Below, piece after piece: positions 41,271 through 50,451 of a stretch of DNA of 64,000 bases. How positions within the stretch are numbered: position 1 is the stretch's first letter; each line of letters begins with the position of its first letter. Source of the stretch: Yoonia vestfoldensis (GTDB lineage Bacteria > Pseudomonadota > Alphaproteobacteria > Rhodobacterales > Rhodobacteraceae); contig NZ_CP021431.1 in the NCBI RefSeq assembly GCF_002158905.1, forward strand, positions 930,001-994,000. The letters are read 5' to 3'. The notes under the pieces were generated by a model. The model saw nothing but the letters and a program-made list of their open reading frames with translations. It searched no databases and was not told where the DNA came from. Position numbers and translations under genes: made by a program.

Positions 41271-44200
41271 TTACTCTAGCTCCACCAGCAGATCCTTGGC
41301 GTCGATCTGGCTGCCTGGCTGCACATGCACGGCCTTGATCACCGCGTCGCGTTCGGCATGGATGCCGGTTTCCATCTTCATCGCCTCGATCGTCAGCAAC
41401 AGATCGCCTGCCTTGACCGCTTTGCCCGCCACAGCCGCCACGCTGGCCACGACACCGGGCATCGGCGCGCCGATATGGGCTGCATTGCCAAGCGTTGCCT
41501 TGGGGCGCTGCACCTTGTCGGCAGCGGCAAGCCGGTTCATCACCCTGATCGTGCGGGGCTGGCCGTTGAGTTCGAAGAAGACTTTGACCTCGCCATCCTC
41601 GTTCATGTCGGCCACCGCCTGCATGCGGATTTCGAGCGTCTTGCCGGGGTCGATCTCGGCGGCGATTTCCTCGCCCGGTTCCATCCCGTAAAAGAAAGTC
41701 CGCGTCGGCAGGGTGCGCACGGGGCCGTAAATCTCGTGCCGTGCGGTGTAATCAAGAAAGACCTTGGGATACATCAGATAGCCGTTCAGATCCTCGTCAT
41801 CGATGATGACATCCTCGAATTTCGCCTGCAATTCGGCCTTGGTCTTGGCCAGATCCACCGGCGGCAGCGATTTGCCGGGGCGGTCGGTCTGCGCTTTTTC
41901 GCCTTTGAGGATCTTTTTCTGCAAGGCCGCAGGCCAGCCACCCGGCGGTTGGCCCAGATTGCCGCGCATCATGTCGATCACGCTGTCAGGGAAAGAGACA
42001 TCGGCCTTGGGGTCTTCGACCTGGGCGCGCGTCAGGCCCTGGCTGACCATCATCAGCGCCATATCGCCCACGACCTTTGACGAAGGCGTGACCTTGACGA
42101 TATCGCCGAACATCTGGTTCACATCGGCATAGGTCTGGGCCACCTCGTGCCAGCGGTCTTCCAGCCCCAAGGACCGCGCCTGCGCCTTGAGATTGGTGAA
42201 TTGCCCGCCGGGCATTTCGTGCAGATAAACCTCGGAGGCGGGGGCCTGCAGCCCTGATTCGAAGGCCGCGTAATGGGCACGGACCTGTTCGAAATAATTG
42301 CTGATCTCGCGGATCGCCGCGACATCAAGGCCGGTGTCGCGGTCGGTGCCGCGCAATGCCTCGACAATCGAGCCGAGCGTTGGTTGCGATGTATTGCCCG
42401 AGAATGAATCCATCGCCGCATCGATGCAATCCACACCAGCCGCCGAGGCCGCCAGCACGGTGGCAATCGCCGCCCCCGATGTGTCATGCGTGTGGAAATG
42501 CACGGGCAGGCCGATTTCGTCCTTCAGCGCCTTGATCAGCACGCTGGCGGCGGCGGGTTTCAACAGCCCCGCCATGTCTTTGAGCCCCAGCACATGCGCG
42601 CCTGCGGCTTCCAGTTCCTTGGCCATGCCGATGTAATATTTCAGGTCATATTTGCTGCGCGCAGGGTCCAGCAGGTCGCCGGTATAGCAGATCGTGCCTT
42701 CGCAGACCTTATTGGCGTCGATCACCGCATCCATCGCGATGCGCATGTTATCCACCCAGTTCAGGCTGTCGAAGACCCGGAACACATCGACGCCGGATTT
42801 GGCGGCCTGTGCCACAAAGCTTTGCACCACATTATCGGGGTAATTGGTATAGCCCACCCCGTTGGAGGCCCGCAGCAGCATTTGCGTCATGATATTGGGC
42901 ATGGCGGCACGGATATCGCGCAGCCGCTGCCAAGGGCATTCCTGCAAGAACCGGTAAGCCACGTCAAAGGTCGCACCGCCCCAGCATTCGACGCTGAACA
43001 GCCCGTGCATTTTCGCGGCATAGGCAGGGGCGGCATTGATCATGTCGATCGACCGCATCCGTGTTGCCAGCAAGGATTGATGCCCGTCGCGCATCGTCGT
43101 GTCGGTGATCAGCACCTGTTTCTGGTCGCGCATCCATTGCGCCACGGCGGCGGGGCCTTGTTCGTCCAGGATATTGCGGGTGCCGGGGGTCAGGTTGCTG
43201 GTCGGTTTCACGGGCGGGCGCGGCAGCCGGATCTCGGCGGCGGGGCGCGGGCGGCTGGCGGTTTCGGGATGCCCGTTGACGGTGATATCCGCGATATAGG
43301 TCAGGATTTTCGTCGCCCGGTCGCGGCGTTTGGTAAAGTTGAACAGATCCGGCGTCTCGTCGATGAATTTGGTGTGATATTCATTGTTCAGGAACGTGGG
43401 ATGTTTCAGCAGGTTTTCGACAAAGGCGATATTGGTGCTGACGCCGCGGATGCGGAATTCGCGCAAGGCGCGGTCCATCCGTGCAATCGCCATTTCGGGC
43501 GTGGGGGCGCGGGCCGTGACCTTGGTCAGCAGGCTGTCGTAATAGCGCGTGATCACGGCGCCCGAATAGGCGGTGCCGCCGTCCAGCCGGATGCCCGGGC
43601 CGGTGGCGCTGCGATACATCTGGATGCGCCCGTAATCGGGGATGAAATTGTTCTGCGGGTCTTCGGTTGTCACGCGGCATTGCAGGGCATGGCCGTCAAG
43701 TTTCACATCATATTGCGAGGCGCAGCCTGTCGCCTCGACCAGTGATTTGCCCTCGGCAATCAGGATTTGCGCGCGCACGATGTCGATGCCGGTGACTTCT
43801 TCGGTGACCGTATGTTCAACCTGCACACGCGGATTCACCTCGATAAAATAGAATTCGCCTGAATCCATATCCATCAGGAATTCGACGGTGCCCGCGCATT
43901 CGTAATTCACATGGGCGCAGATCTTTTTGCCCAGATTGCACAGCTGTTCGCGTTGGGTGCCGGACAGATAGGGGGCGGGGGCGCGTTCCACGACCTTTTG
44001 ATTGCGGCGCTGCACCGAGCAATCGCGTTCCCACAGATGATAGATCTGGCCGTGGCTGTCACCCAGGATCTGCACCTCGACATGGCGGGCGCGCATGATC
44101 ATCTTTTCCAGATAGCCTTCGCCATTGCCAAAGGCGGCCTCGGCCTCGCGCCGGCCTTCGCGGACTTTTTCTTCGAGTTCCTTTTCGGACATGATCGGGC

Positions 44201-44714
44201 GCATCCCGCGCCCGCCGCCGCCCCAGGACGCTTTGAGCATCAGCGGATAGCCGACCTCGGCCGCCTGTTGGCGGATCGCATCCATGTCATCGCCCAAAAC
44301 GTCGGTTGCGGGGATGACAGGCACGCCTGCGGCCATGGCCACCCGGCGCGCAGAGGCCTTGTCGCCCAATTGGCGCATGGTCTGGGCCTTGGGGCCGATG
44401 AAGGTGATTCCATTGGCGGTGCAGGCATCCACGAAATCGGGGTTTTCCGACAAAAGCCCGTATCCCGGATGGATCGCATCCGCGCCCGACATCTTGGCCA
44501 CGCGGATGATTTCATCGATCGACAGATAGGCCGCAACCGGCCCCATGCCTTCGCCGATGCGGTAGGCTTCATCCGCCTTGAAACGGTGCAGGCCAAGCTT
44601 GTCTTCTTCGGCAAAGACGGCGACGGTCTTTTTGCCCATCTCATTGGCGGCGCGCATGATGCGGATCGCAATTTCGCCACGGTTGGCAATCAGGATTTTC
44701 TTGAAATCGGCCAT
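41271..44714 (-). CDS. pyc: Pyruvate carboxylase
   Basis: A 1147-residue single-chain biotin enzyme that makes oxaloacetate from pyruvate, bicarbonate and ATP. In order: biotin carboxylase (1 to about 455; ILIANRGEIAIRI, ATP-grasp SWGGGGRGM), carboxyltransferase barrel (about 530-810; TTMRDGHQSL), allosteric/PC linker, and biotinyl domain with the biotin Lys in EAMKMET near the C-terminus. The ATG at 44714 has AAAGGAA upstream. The main anaplerotic enzyme in many Rhodobacterales. Transcribed alone. Confidence 0.97.
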   Translation of the reverse strand: MADFKKILIANRGEIAIRIMRAANEMGKKTVAVFAEEDKLGLHRFKADEAYRIGEGMGPVAAYLSIDEIIRVAKMSGADAIHPGYGLLSENPDFVDACTANGITFIGPKAQTMRQLGDKASARRVAMAAGVPVIPATDVLGDDMDAIRQQAAEVGYPLMLKASWGGGGRGMRPIMSEKELEEKVREGRREAEAAFGNGEGYLEKMIMRARHVEVQILGDSHGQIYHLWERDCSVQRRNQKVVERAPAPYLSGTQREQLCNLGKKICAHVNYECAGTVEFLMDMDSGEFYFIEVNPRVQVEHTVTEEVTGIDIVRAQILIAEGKSLVEATGCASQYDVKLDGHALQCRVTTEDPQNNFIPDYGRIQMYRSATGPGIRLDGGTAYSGAVITRYYDSLLTKVTARAPTPEMAIARMDRALREFRIRGVSTNIAFVENLLKHPTFLNNEYHTKFIDETPDLFNFTKRRDRATKILTYIADITVNGHPETASRPRPAAEIRLPRPPVKPTSNLTPGTRNILDEQGPAAVAQWMRDQKQVLITDTTMRDGHQSLLATRMRSIDMINAAPAYAAKMHGLFSVECWGGATFDVAYRFLQECPWQRLRDIRAAMPNIMTQMLLRASNGVGYTNYPDNVVQSFVAQAAKSGVDVFRVFDSLNWVDNMRIAMDAVIDANKVCEGTICYTGDLLDPARSKYDLKYYIGMAKELEAAGAHVLGLKDMAGLLKPAAASVLIKALKDEIGLPVHFHTHDTSGAAIATVLAASAAGVDCIDAAMDSFSGNTSQPTLGSIVEALRGTDRDTGLDVAAIREISNYFEQVRAHYAAFESGLQAPASEVYLHEMPGGQFTNLKAQARSLGLEDRWHEVAQTYADVNQMFGDIVKVTPSSKVVGDMALMMVSQGLTRAQVEDPKADVSFPDSVIDMMRGNLGQPPGGWPAALQKKILKGEKAQTDRPGKSLPPVDLAKTKAELQAKFEDVIIDDEDLNGYLMYPKVFLDYTARHEIYGPVRTLPTRTFFYGMEPGEEIAAEIDPGKTLEIRMQAVADMNEDGEVKVFFELNGQPRTIRVMNRLAAADKVQRPKATLGNAAHIGAPMPGVVASVAAVAGKAVKAGDLLLTIEAMKMETGIHAERDAVIKAVHVQPGSQIDAKDLLVELE

Positions 44715-44774
44715 TGTCGTTCCTTTCGCAGTTGCAGCATTGGTAAGCGGCAAATTGCGGGGCGTCTAGAACGA

Positions 44775-45914
44775 TTACGGGGTCTGGCGCAGGCAGGCGG
44801 GCAGATCTTTGAGGTGGCGCGCGCCCAGCTGGCCCATGTTGGAAATCATGTCCTGGCGCAGGATATCCAGCACATGCGCCGCCCCCGGCTCGCCCATCGC
44901 GGCCAATCCGTAATGAAAGGCGCGTCCCAGCATCACGAAATCCGCGCCCAGCGCCAGCGCGCGCAAAACGTCCAGCCCGCCTTCGATACCGCTGTCGAAG
45001 ATCACGGGCAGGGGGGTGGCCGCGCGGATCGCGGGCAGCGTTTCGATACTGGCAGGGCCGCCGTCGAACTGGCGGCCGGCATGGTTGCTGACCCAGATCG
45101 CATCGGCGCCTTCATCGGTCAGCCGGGCGGCATCATCGGCGCGCCCCACGCCTTTGACCACCAAAGGGCCGTCCCATGCATCGCGCAGGGCTTTGAAATA
45201 ATCCCAATCGGGCGAGGTCCGCAAAAGATAGCCGATATGCTGGGTCGAGGGCAGGGTGCCTTTGACCTGGCTATAGCTTTCCATCAGCCGCAGCCGTGGC
45301 ATGCCGGTGCGCCGGATCCCCATCAGCCAGGCCGGACAGCGCGCCGCCTGCAAGGCCAGCCGCGGCGTCAGTTTCGGTGGCTGCGTCAGCCCGCCCCGCG
45401 TTTGCCGTTCGCGCCGCGAGGCGACGGGCACATCGACCGTCAGGACCAGCGTGTGAAAACCCGCGCCCTTGGCCCGGTTCAGGATATCATCCCGGATCAC
45501 CGGATCGCGCGGCGGGTAAAGCTGGAACCAGCCCTGATCGCCCGCATGAGGCCCGACATCTTCGGGCAATTGGCTGGCGACGGTGGAAATTGTATAGGGG
45601 ATCGCTTCGCGCGCCGCCATGCGCGCCAGCATCTGTTCCGCGCCCGGCCAGATCAGCCCCGACATCCCCAAAGGGGCGATGCCGATCGGCAATGGGTAAT
45701 CGCGCCCCAGCAGATTGGTGGACAGATCGGGCGTAAATTCGCCATGCAGGATCGAGGGGGTCAGCAATACCTGATCAAGCGCTGTGCGGTTGCGCTTTTG
45801 CGTGGCCTCAACTCCTGTGGCGCTGTCGAGATATTCCCAGACGAAATGCGGGATACGCGCGCGGGCGCGGGTCTTGAGGTCTGAAATCGCGGGATATCTT
45901 GCATGGGCGTTCAT
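44775..45914 (-). CDS. lldD: FMN-dependent alpha-hydroxy acid (L-lactate) dehydrogenase
   Basis: A 379-residue FMN barrel enzyme of the LldD/glycolate oxidase family. Visible residues: GIAPLGMSGL, FQLYPPRD, LTVDVPVASRRERQ, VVKGVGRADD (base/FMN Lys), VSNHAGRQFD with the catalytic His, and DSGIEGGLDV. L-lactate is the likeliest substrate and pyruvate the product, which would feed the neighbouring pyruvate carboxylase; mandelate or other hydroxy acids cannot be excluded. It lies 60 bp upstream of pyc in the same direction. Confidence 0.88.
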   Translation of the reverse strand: MNAHARYPAISDLKTRARARIPHFVWEYLDSATGVEATQKRNRTALDQVLLTPSILHGEFTPDLSTNLLGRDYPLPIGIAPLGMSGLIWPGAEQMLARMAAREAIPYTISTVASQLPEDVGPHAGDQGWFQLYPPRDPVIRDDILNRAKGAGFHTLVLTVDVPVASRRERQTRGGLTQPPKLTPRLALQAARCPAWLMGIRRTGMPRLRLMESYSQVKGTLPSTQHIGYLLRTSPDWDYFKALRDAWDGPLVVKGVGRADDAARLTDEGADAIWVSNHAGRQFDGGPASIETLPAIRAATPLPVIFDSGIEGGLDVLRALALGADFVMLGRAFHYGLAAMGEPGAAHVLDILRQDMISNMGQLGARHLKDLPACLRQTP

Positions 45915-45959
45915 GCCCGGACGTTAGGAGAGTTTTCCCGCCATTTGCAATGGCTGGGA

Positions 45960-45990
45960 GGCCTCCGGCGGGGATATTTTTGCTCGGAAG
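45960..45990 (+). repeat. Dispersed gene-end repeat, divergent copy
   Basis: GGCCTCCGGCGGGGATATTT followed by TTGCTCGGAAGATGG: the GC half matches copy 2 at 40681, the A/T half has drifted. Here it lies between two divergent starts, not at a gene end. Confidence 0.5.
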
Positions 45991-46053
45991 ATGGGATGGA
46001 ACGGAAGTAGAACAAGGCTTTTCATGGGGCATCGTTGGCGCTATGTCTGGGGG

Positions 46054-48444
46054 ATGAGTGATTATTCCGAAGATGACGCCTTTGAGGCGGCGGTCCCTTT
46101 GAGCCAGCGCGCCATGGCGCGACCGGCGATGCCCTATCTTGACGGGCTGAACCCCGCACAGCGCCAGGCAGTGGAAACGCTGGACGGGCCTGTGCTGATG
46201 CTGGCAGGCGCGGGGACCGGCAAGACCAAGGCGCTGATGACGCGTATCGCTCACCTTATTTTTAAAGGTCGCGCAAATCCTGATCAGGTTTTGGCTGTGA
46301 CCTTCACCAATAAGGCTGCCAAGGAAATGCGGGCGAGGCTCGAGAAAGAGCCCTTCGGCATCGAAACACCAATGAGATGGATGGGCACTTTTCATTCAAT
46401 CAGCGCGAAATTGCTGCGCCGCCACGCGGAATTGGTCGGCCTGCAATCGAGTTTTACCATTCTGGACAGTGATGACCAATTGCGGCTGCTCAAACAATTG
46501 GTGGTGGCCTCGGATCTGGATGAAAAGCGCTGGCCGCCGCGCATGCTGGCGGGGATCATCGATGGCTGGAAGAACAAGGCGCTAACGCCTGACAAGGTGC
46601 CTGTTGCGGAAAGCGGCGCTTTTGATGGCAGGGGCGTGGATCTTTATGCCGCCTATCAGCGCCGGCTGCGCGATCTCAATGCTGTCGATTTCGGCGATAT
46701 CCTGCTGCATATGGTCACGATTTTCCAGACACATCCCGATGTGCTGCACCAATATCAGACGCGGTTTCGCTATATTCTGGTGGATGAATATCAAGATACC
46801 AATGTGGCCCAATATCTCTGGCTGCGCCTGCTGGCGGCGGGGCATAAGAATATCTGCTGTGTGGGTGATGATGACCAGTCGATCTATGGCTGGCGCGGCG
46901 CCGAGGTCGGCAATATCCTGCGGTTCGAGGCGGATTTCCCCGGCGCCCATGTAGTGCGGCTGGAAGAAAATTACCGGTCCACCCCGCATATCCTTGCCGC
47001 TGCTTCTGGGGTGATTGCCGCCAATAAAGGGCGCTTGGGCAAGACCTTGTTCACCTCCGTCAAAGAGGGCGAGAAGGTCCGCCTGATCGGCCATTGGGAT
47101 GGCGAGGAAGAGGCCCGCTGGATCGGCGAGGAGATTGAAGCCAGCCAGCGTGGCACCCGTGGCATGGCGCCCTTGGGGCTGGACAATATGGCGATCCTTG
47201 TGCGCGCCAGCCACCAGATGCGCGCTTTCGAGGATCGGTTCCTGACCATCGGCCTGCCCTACCGCGTCATCGGGGGGCCGCGATTCTATGAACGAATGGA
47301 AATCCGCGATGCGATGGCCTATTTCCGGCTGGCCGTGTCGCCCGCCGATGATCTGGCCTTTGAACGCATCGTGAATACGCCAAAGCGGGGCTTGGGTGAC
47401 AAGGCGGTTCAGACGATCCAACGGACCGCCCGCGCCAATGACGTGCCGCTGGTTGAAGGCGCGCGGCTGGTCTGCCAAGGGCGGCTGCTGGGCGGGAAAG
47501 GGTTGAAAGAGCTGACCGAATTGGTCGCAGGTCTGGACCGTTGGCATGCGCAGGTCCGCGCCGAGGCGGATACCCATGTGGAACTGGCGGAGATGATCCT
47601 CGACGAATCCGGCTACACCGGGTTTTGGCAGAATGACAAGACGCCAGAGGCGCCGGGCCGGCTTGAAAACCTCAAGGAACTGGTCAAGGCGCTGGAGAAT
47701 TTCGAGAATCTGCAAGGGTTTCTCGAACATGTCAGCCTGATCATGGACAATGAAACCGAGGAGCAGGGCGAAAAGGTCAGTATCATGACCCTGCATGCGG
47801 CCAAGGGGCTGGAATTTCCCGCCGTATTCCTGCCGGGCTGGGAAGACGGGCTGTTCCCCTCGCAGCGGTCTATGGATGAAAGCGGGCTGAAAGGGTTGGA
47901 GGAAGAGCGCCGCCTGGCCTATGTCGGCATCACGCGCGCCGAAGAGCTATGCACCATCTCTTTCGCCGCCAACCGCCGGGTTTATGGCCAATGGCAATCG
48001 CAGATGCCGTCGCGGTTCATCGACGAATTGCCCGCTGATCATGTCGAGGTGCTGACCCCGCCCGGTCTTTATGGCGGCGGTTACGGGGCGGCGGGGATGG
48101 CGGCCAGCGCCTCGCCCGCGATCATGGGGGCGGCGGGGTCGGATCTGCACCAAAAGGCGCATGATGCCGATGTCTATAATTCACCGGGCTGGCGGCGGTT
48201 GCAGACCCGCAGCCAGCAGCGCGGCATGGCCATGCCGTCCGAGGCGCGCAACATGACCATCGACGCCACCGCCATATCGGCCTTTTGCGTGGATGAAAGG
48301 GTGTTTCACCAGAAATTCGGCTATGGCAATGTGCTGGCAATCGAAGGTGACAAGCTCGAAATCGCGTTTGACAAGGCGGGCACCAAACATGTGGTGGGCC
48401 GTTTCATCGTCAGCGCCGATGCGGCGGATGATGTGCCGTTCTAA
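46054..48444 (+). CDS. UvrD/PcrA-type DNA helicase
   Basis: A 796-residue superfamily 1A 3'-5' helicase for repair and replication restart. Motif Q (LNPAQRQAVE), Walker A GAGTGKTKAL, FTNKAAKEMR, the Walker B DEYQDTN, motif III DDDQSIYGWRGAE, VRLEENYRS, and motif V/VI TLHAAKGLEFPAVF and LAYVGITRAEE are all present. The C-terminus (FHQKFGYGNVLAIEGDKLEI) is the conserved RNA polymerase-interacting tail of PcrA/UvrD. The ATG at 46054 gives the best fit to family length. It converges with the LysE gene by 4 bp. Confidence 0.94.
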   Translation: MSDYSEDDAFEAAVPLSQRAMARPAMPYLDGLNPAQRQAVETLDGPVLMLAGAGTGKTKALMTRIAHLIFKGRANPDQVLAVTFTNKAAKEMRARLEKEPFGIETPMRWMGTFHSISAKLLRRHAELVGLQSSFTILDSDDQLRLLKQLVVASDLDEKRWPPRMLAGIIDGWKNKALTPDKVPVAESGAFDGRGVDLYAAYQRRLRDLNAVDFGDILLHMVTIFQTHPDVLHQYQTRFRYILVDEYQDTNVAQYLWLRLLAAGHKNICCVGDDDQSIYGWRGAEVGNILRFEADFPGAHVVRLEENYRSTPHILAAASGVIAANKGRLGKTLFTSVKEGEKVRLIGHWDGEEEARWIGEEIEASQRGTRGMAPLGLDNMAILVRASHQMRAFEDRFLTIGLPYRVIGGPRFYERMEIRDAMAYFRLAVSPADDLAFERIVNTPKRGLGDKAVQTIQRTARANDVPLVEGARLVCQGRLLGGKGLKELTELVAGLDRWHAQVRAEADTHVELAEMILDESGYTGFWQNDKTPEAPGRLENLKELVKALENFENLQGFLEHVSLIMDNETEEQGEKVSIMTLHAAKGLEFPAVFLPGWEDGLFPSQRSMDESGLKGLEEERRLAYVGITRAEELCTISFAANRRVYGQWQSQMPSRFIDELPADHVEVLTPPGLYGGGYGAAGMAASASPAIMGAAGSDLHQKAHDADVYNSPGWRRLQTRSQQRGMAMPSEARNMTIDATAISAFCVDERVFHQKFGYGNVLAIEGDKLEIAFDKAGTKHVVGRFIVSADAADDVPF

Positions 48445-49040
48445 CCCAGCAGCATCGGCCAAAGTGACGCGACCAGCAGCAAAGCCATGCTGATGTTGAA
48501 CACCCGCAACCGGCGTGCCGTGCCCAGCCAGCGGCGTAGCTGCACCCCGATCCAGGCCCAGATCGTGACAGCGGGCAGGTTGGTCGTGGCGAAAATTCCT
48601 GCCACCATCAGCGATCCCAGAACCAACCCGCGGTCTTGCGGCGCATAGGCGCTGATCGCGGTTGTTGCCATGAACCAGGCCTTGGGATTGACCCATTGAA
48701 ACGCGGCGGCCTGCAAAAAGGTAAACGGCTTGCCGGTGACTTGCTTCATCTCGGGCGGCACTGCATTGGCGATTTTCCACGCCAGCCACAGCATATAGGC
48801 GGCGCTGACGATCTTGAGCAGGATGTTCAGCGCGGGATAGGCCAGAAAGACCCCCAACAGCACAACGCCGACCATGAAGACCATGAACGCATGCCCCATC
48901 GAGATGCCCAGCATATGCGGCACCGTCCGGCGCAGCCCGTAATTGGCCCCCGAGGCCATCAGCATCACGTTATTCGGCCCCGGCGTGACCGAGGAGGCAA
49001 AGGCAAAGCCGACAAGGGCGATCAGGATTTCATAGGTCAT
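48441..49040 (-). CDS. LysE family amino-acid exporter
   Basis: A 199-residue inner-membrane protein with about six helices and the family start FAFASSVTPGPNNVMLMASG. The LysE/RhtB group exports amino acids or related small molecules. It is divergent from an Lrp/AsnC regulator 72 bp away, the usual arrangement for such exporters, so that regulator probably controls it. The substrate is not determined. Confidence 0.9.
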   Translation of the reverse strand: MTYEILIALVGFAFASSVTPGPNNVMLMASGANYGLRRTVPHMLGISMGHAFMVFMVGVVLLGVFLAYPALNILLKIVSAAYMLWLAWKIANAVPPEMKQVTGKPFTFLQAAAFQWVNPKAWFMATTAISAYAPQDRGLVLGSLMVAGIFATTNLPAVTIWAWIGVQLRRWLGTARRLRVFNISMALLLVASLWPMLLG

Positions 49041-49112
49041 CGCGCAATAATAGTGGGCAGATCGCGCAATGTAATTGCCAAGTTGCGCCATTGCGGGTTA
49101 TTTCTGCAACCT

Positions 49113-49565
49113 ATGACGCAAAGTGACCAGATAAACGCGCATATATTGCGCATCCTGTCCCGCGATGGCCGGATCAGCAATCTGCAACTGGCCGAACAGG
49201 TCGGGCTGTCAGCCTCGGCCTGCCTGCGCCGGGTGCAGGATCTTGAACGCAGCGGCGTGATCAAAGGCTATCGCGCGCGGCTTGATCCCGCGCAGACCGG
49301 CCGCGCCTATGTGGTCTATGTCGCGGTGGGGCTGTCGGAACATACAAAGGCCGCGCAGGCGGGGTTTGAACGCGCGATGCAAGGCGCGCCACAAGTCACC
49401 GAATGCCACAATGTCGCGGGTGCGTTCGAATATATGCTGCGGGTCGAGGTCGCCGATCTGCCTGCCTATAAAGCGTTCCACACCGATATTCTGGGCACCG
49501 TGCCGCATGTGCGGTCCATCACCAGCTATATGGTCATGGGGTCGCCGAAAGATACGCGCGCCTAA
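49113..49565 (+). CDS. Lrp/AsnC family transcriptional regulator
   Basis: A 150-residue protein: N-terminal winged helix-turn-helix ([29 protein letters not shown] as separate helices within 1-55) and a C-terminal RAM ligand-binding domain (YVVYVAVGL, then [11 protein letters not shown]). It likely senses an amino acid and regulates the divergent LysE exporter and itself. Length is typical. Confidence 0.94.
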   Translation: MTQSDQINAHILRILSRDGRISNLQLAEQVGLSASACLRRVQDLERSGVIKGYRARLDPAQTGRAYVVYVAVGLSEHTKAAQAGFERAMQGAPQVTECHNVAGAFEYMLRVEVADLPAYKAFHTDILGTVPHVRSITSYMVMGSPKDTRA

Positions 49566-49571
49566 GCCTTT

Positions 49572-49605
49572 CGACTTCTTTTTTCCAAAAATACTCCGGG
49601 GTGAG
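49572..49605 (-). repeat. Dispersed gene-end repeat, copy on minus strand
   Basis: On the minus strand CCGGAGTATTTTTGGAAAAA then AGAAGTCGAAA, right after the stop of the Lrp-type gene. The 3' side (GAAGTCGAA) matches copy 1 at 35469 as well. Confidence 0.7.
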
Positions 49606-49675
49606 CCCCGGATTTGATCCGGGGCGAGGGGCAGCGCCCCTGCAACCGCGCATCAAGAACAACCGCGCATAAAAA

Positions 49676-49975
49676 AACGGCCATGCCCGGGAGGAGGTGG
49701 ACATGACCGTTCTTTTTATCAGCGCCTCCTTGCGTCTCGGGAGGAGAAGAAGCAAGGCGCGTCCTCGCCAACTTTGCCCGGGAGGAGGTGGGCGCCATCG
49801 GCGGTATCATCGGTCCCAACCCGGGAGGAGGTGGGCGGTCCCGAAACTTGTTTCATAAAGCGGCGGCACCCGGGAGGAGGTGGATGCCGCCGCCTTAATC
49901 ATGACCCCGTACCCCGGGAGGAGGTAGGGCGTGGGGTCTGTCAGATCTGCCTTTTCAGGGAGGAGGCGGCAGATC
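49676..49975 (-). ncRNA. Array of seven CCUCCUCCC-loop small RNAs (CcsR-like)
   Basis: Read leftward from the DUF1127 gene, seven units follow at 25-50 bp spacing; six carry CCTCCTCCC and one (49746-49739) carries CTCCTCCC. Clear stems with the motif in a roughly 16-nt loop are 49944-49951/49968-49975, 49903-49908/49933-49938, 49860-49868/49885-49893, 49722-49733/49752-49760 and 49676-49685/49702-49711. Two units (motifs at 49823 and 49780) have only weak stems. The last hairpin runs into T7 on the minus strand and looks like the terminator. The layout matches R. sphaeroides CcsR1-4, stress-induced RNAs made from one transcript with a DUF1127 gene. Confidence 0.85.
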
Positions 49976-49986
49976 CGATTCTTGAA

Positions 49987-50202
49987 TTACTTGCCGTAGG
50001 CGGCTTCCATGGCGATGCCCCGCAATGCGGCGCGCGACAGGCCCAGATCAGCCAGGTCGCGGTTGGACAAGGATTGCAATTCCCGCAGCGTGGTCAGAAA
50101 GACTTTGCGCTTGGCCATCTTGTCGGACAGGGTGGCATGGACACCGGACAAACGGTCCATGAAGGGGATGCTTGCTGGAAGCGTGATGTTAAATGATGTC
50201 AT
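49987..50202 (-). CDS. DUF1127 protein heading the CcsR-like array
   Basis: A 71-residue basic protein ending in the DUF1127 helix pair (TTLRELQSLSNRDLADLGLSR). The homologous R. sphaeroides protein (RSP_6037/CcaF1), encoded just upstream of CcsR1-4, is an RNA-binding regulator of sRNA levels. The same order is found here: the gene ends 11 bp before the first hairpin. The ATG at 50202 has only a weak ribosome site. The 249 bp upstream, shared with the divergent Mrp gene, must hold its promoter; I could not fix the boxes. Confidence 0.9.
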   Translation of the reverse strand: MTSFNITLPASIPFMDRLSGVHATLSDKMAKRKVFLTTLRELQSLSNRDLADLGLSRAALRGIAMEAAYGK

Positions 50203-50451
50203 GTCACTACTCGTTTCGTCCTGGTGGTTGCGGCAGGCTTGCCGTTCTCTTGTGACCATCATGTAAGATAATGCTGCGCCTGCACAATGGCTGATCAGTC
50301 AATGCTGCTATGCAGAAAATGCATAAGTTATGCTGACCTAAAGTCATCTGACTGTTACAAATTTGGGCAGGTAGGGCTGTGCTCTTGCGTCTTGCCCAAA
50401 ACGTGCCAGAAGTTGACCGAAAAAGAGGCGTATTTGAAAAGGAACACGCGC

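Noticed and set aside
45990..46030. GGAAC with a T-rich -10 position upstream of the helicase gene
   Set aside because: The box at 16-bp spacing is TTTT, not (G/C/T)GTT, and the gene is not stress-type.
49676..49975. Regular repeats resembling a CRISPR array
   Set aside because: The repeated core is only about 9-14 bp, units sit inside individual hairpins with different stems, and there are no cas genes; the CcsR-type sRNA explanation fits better.
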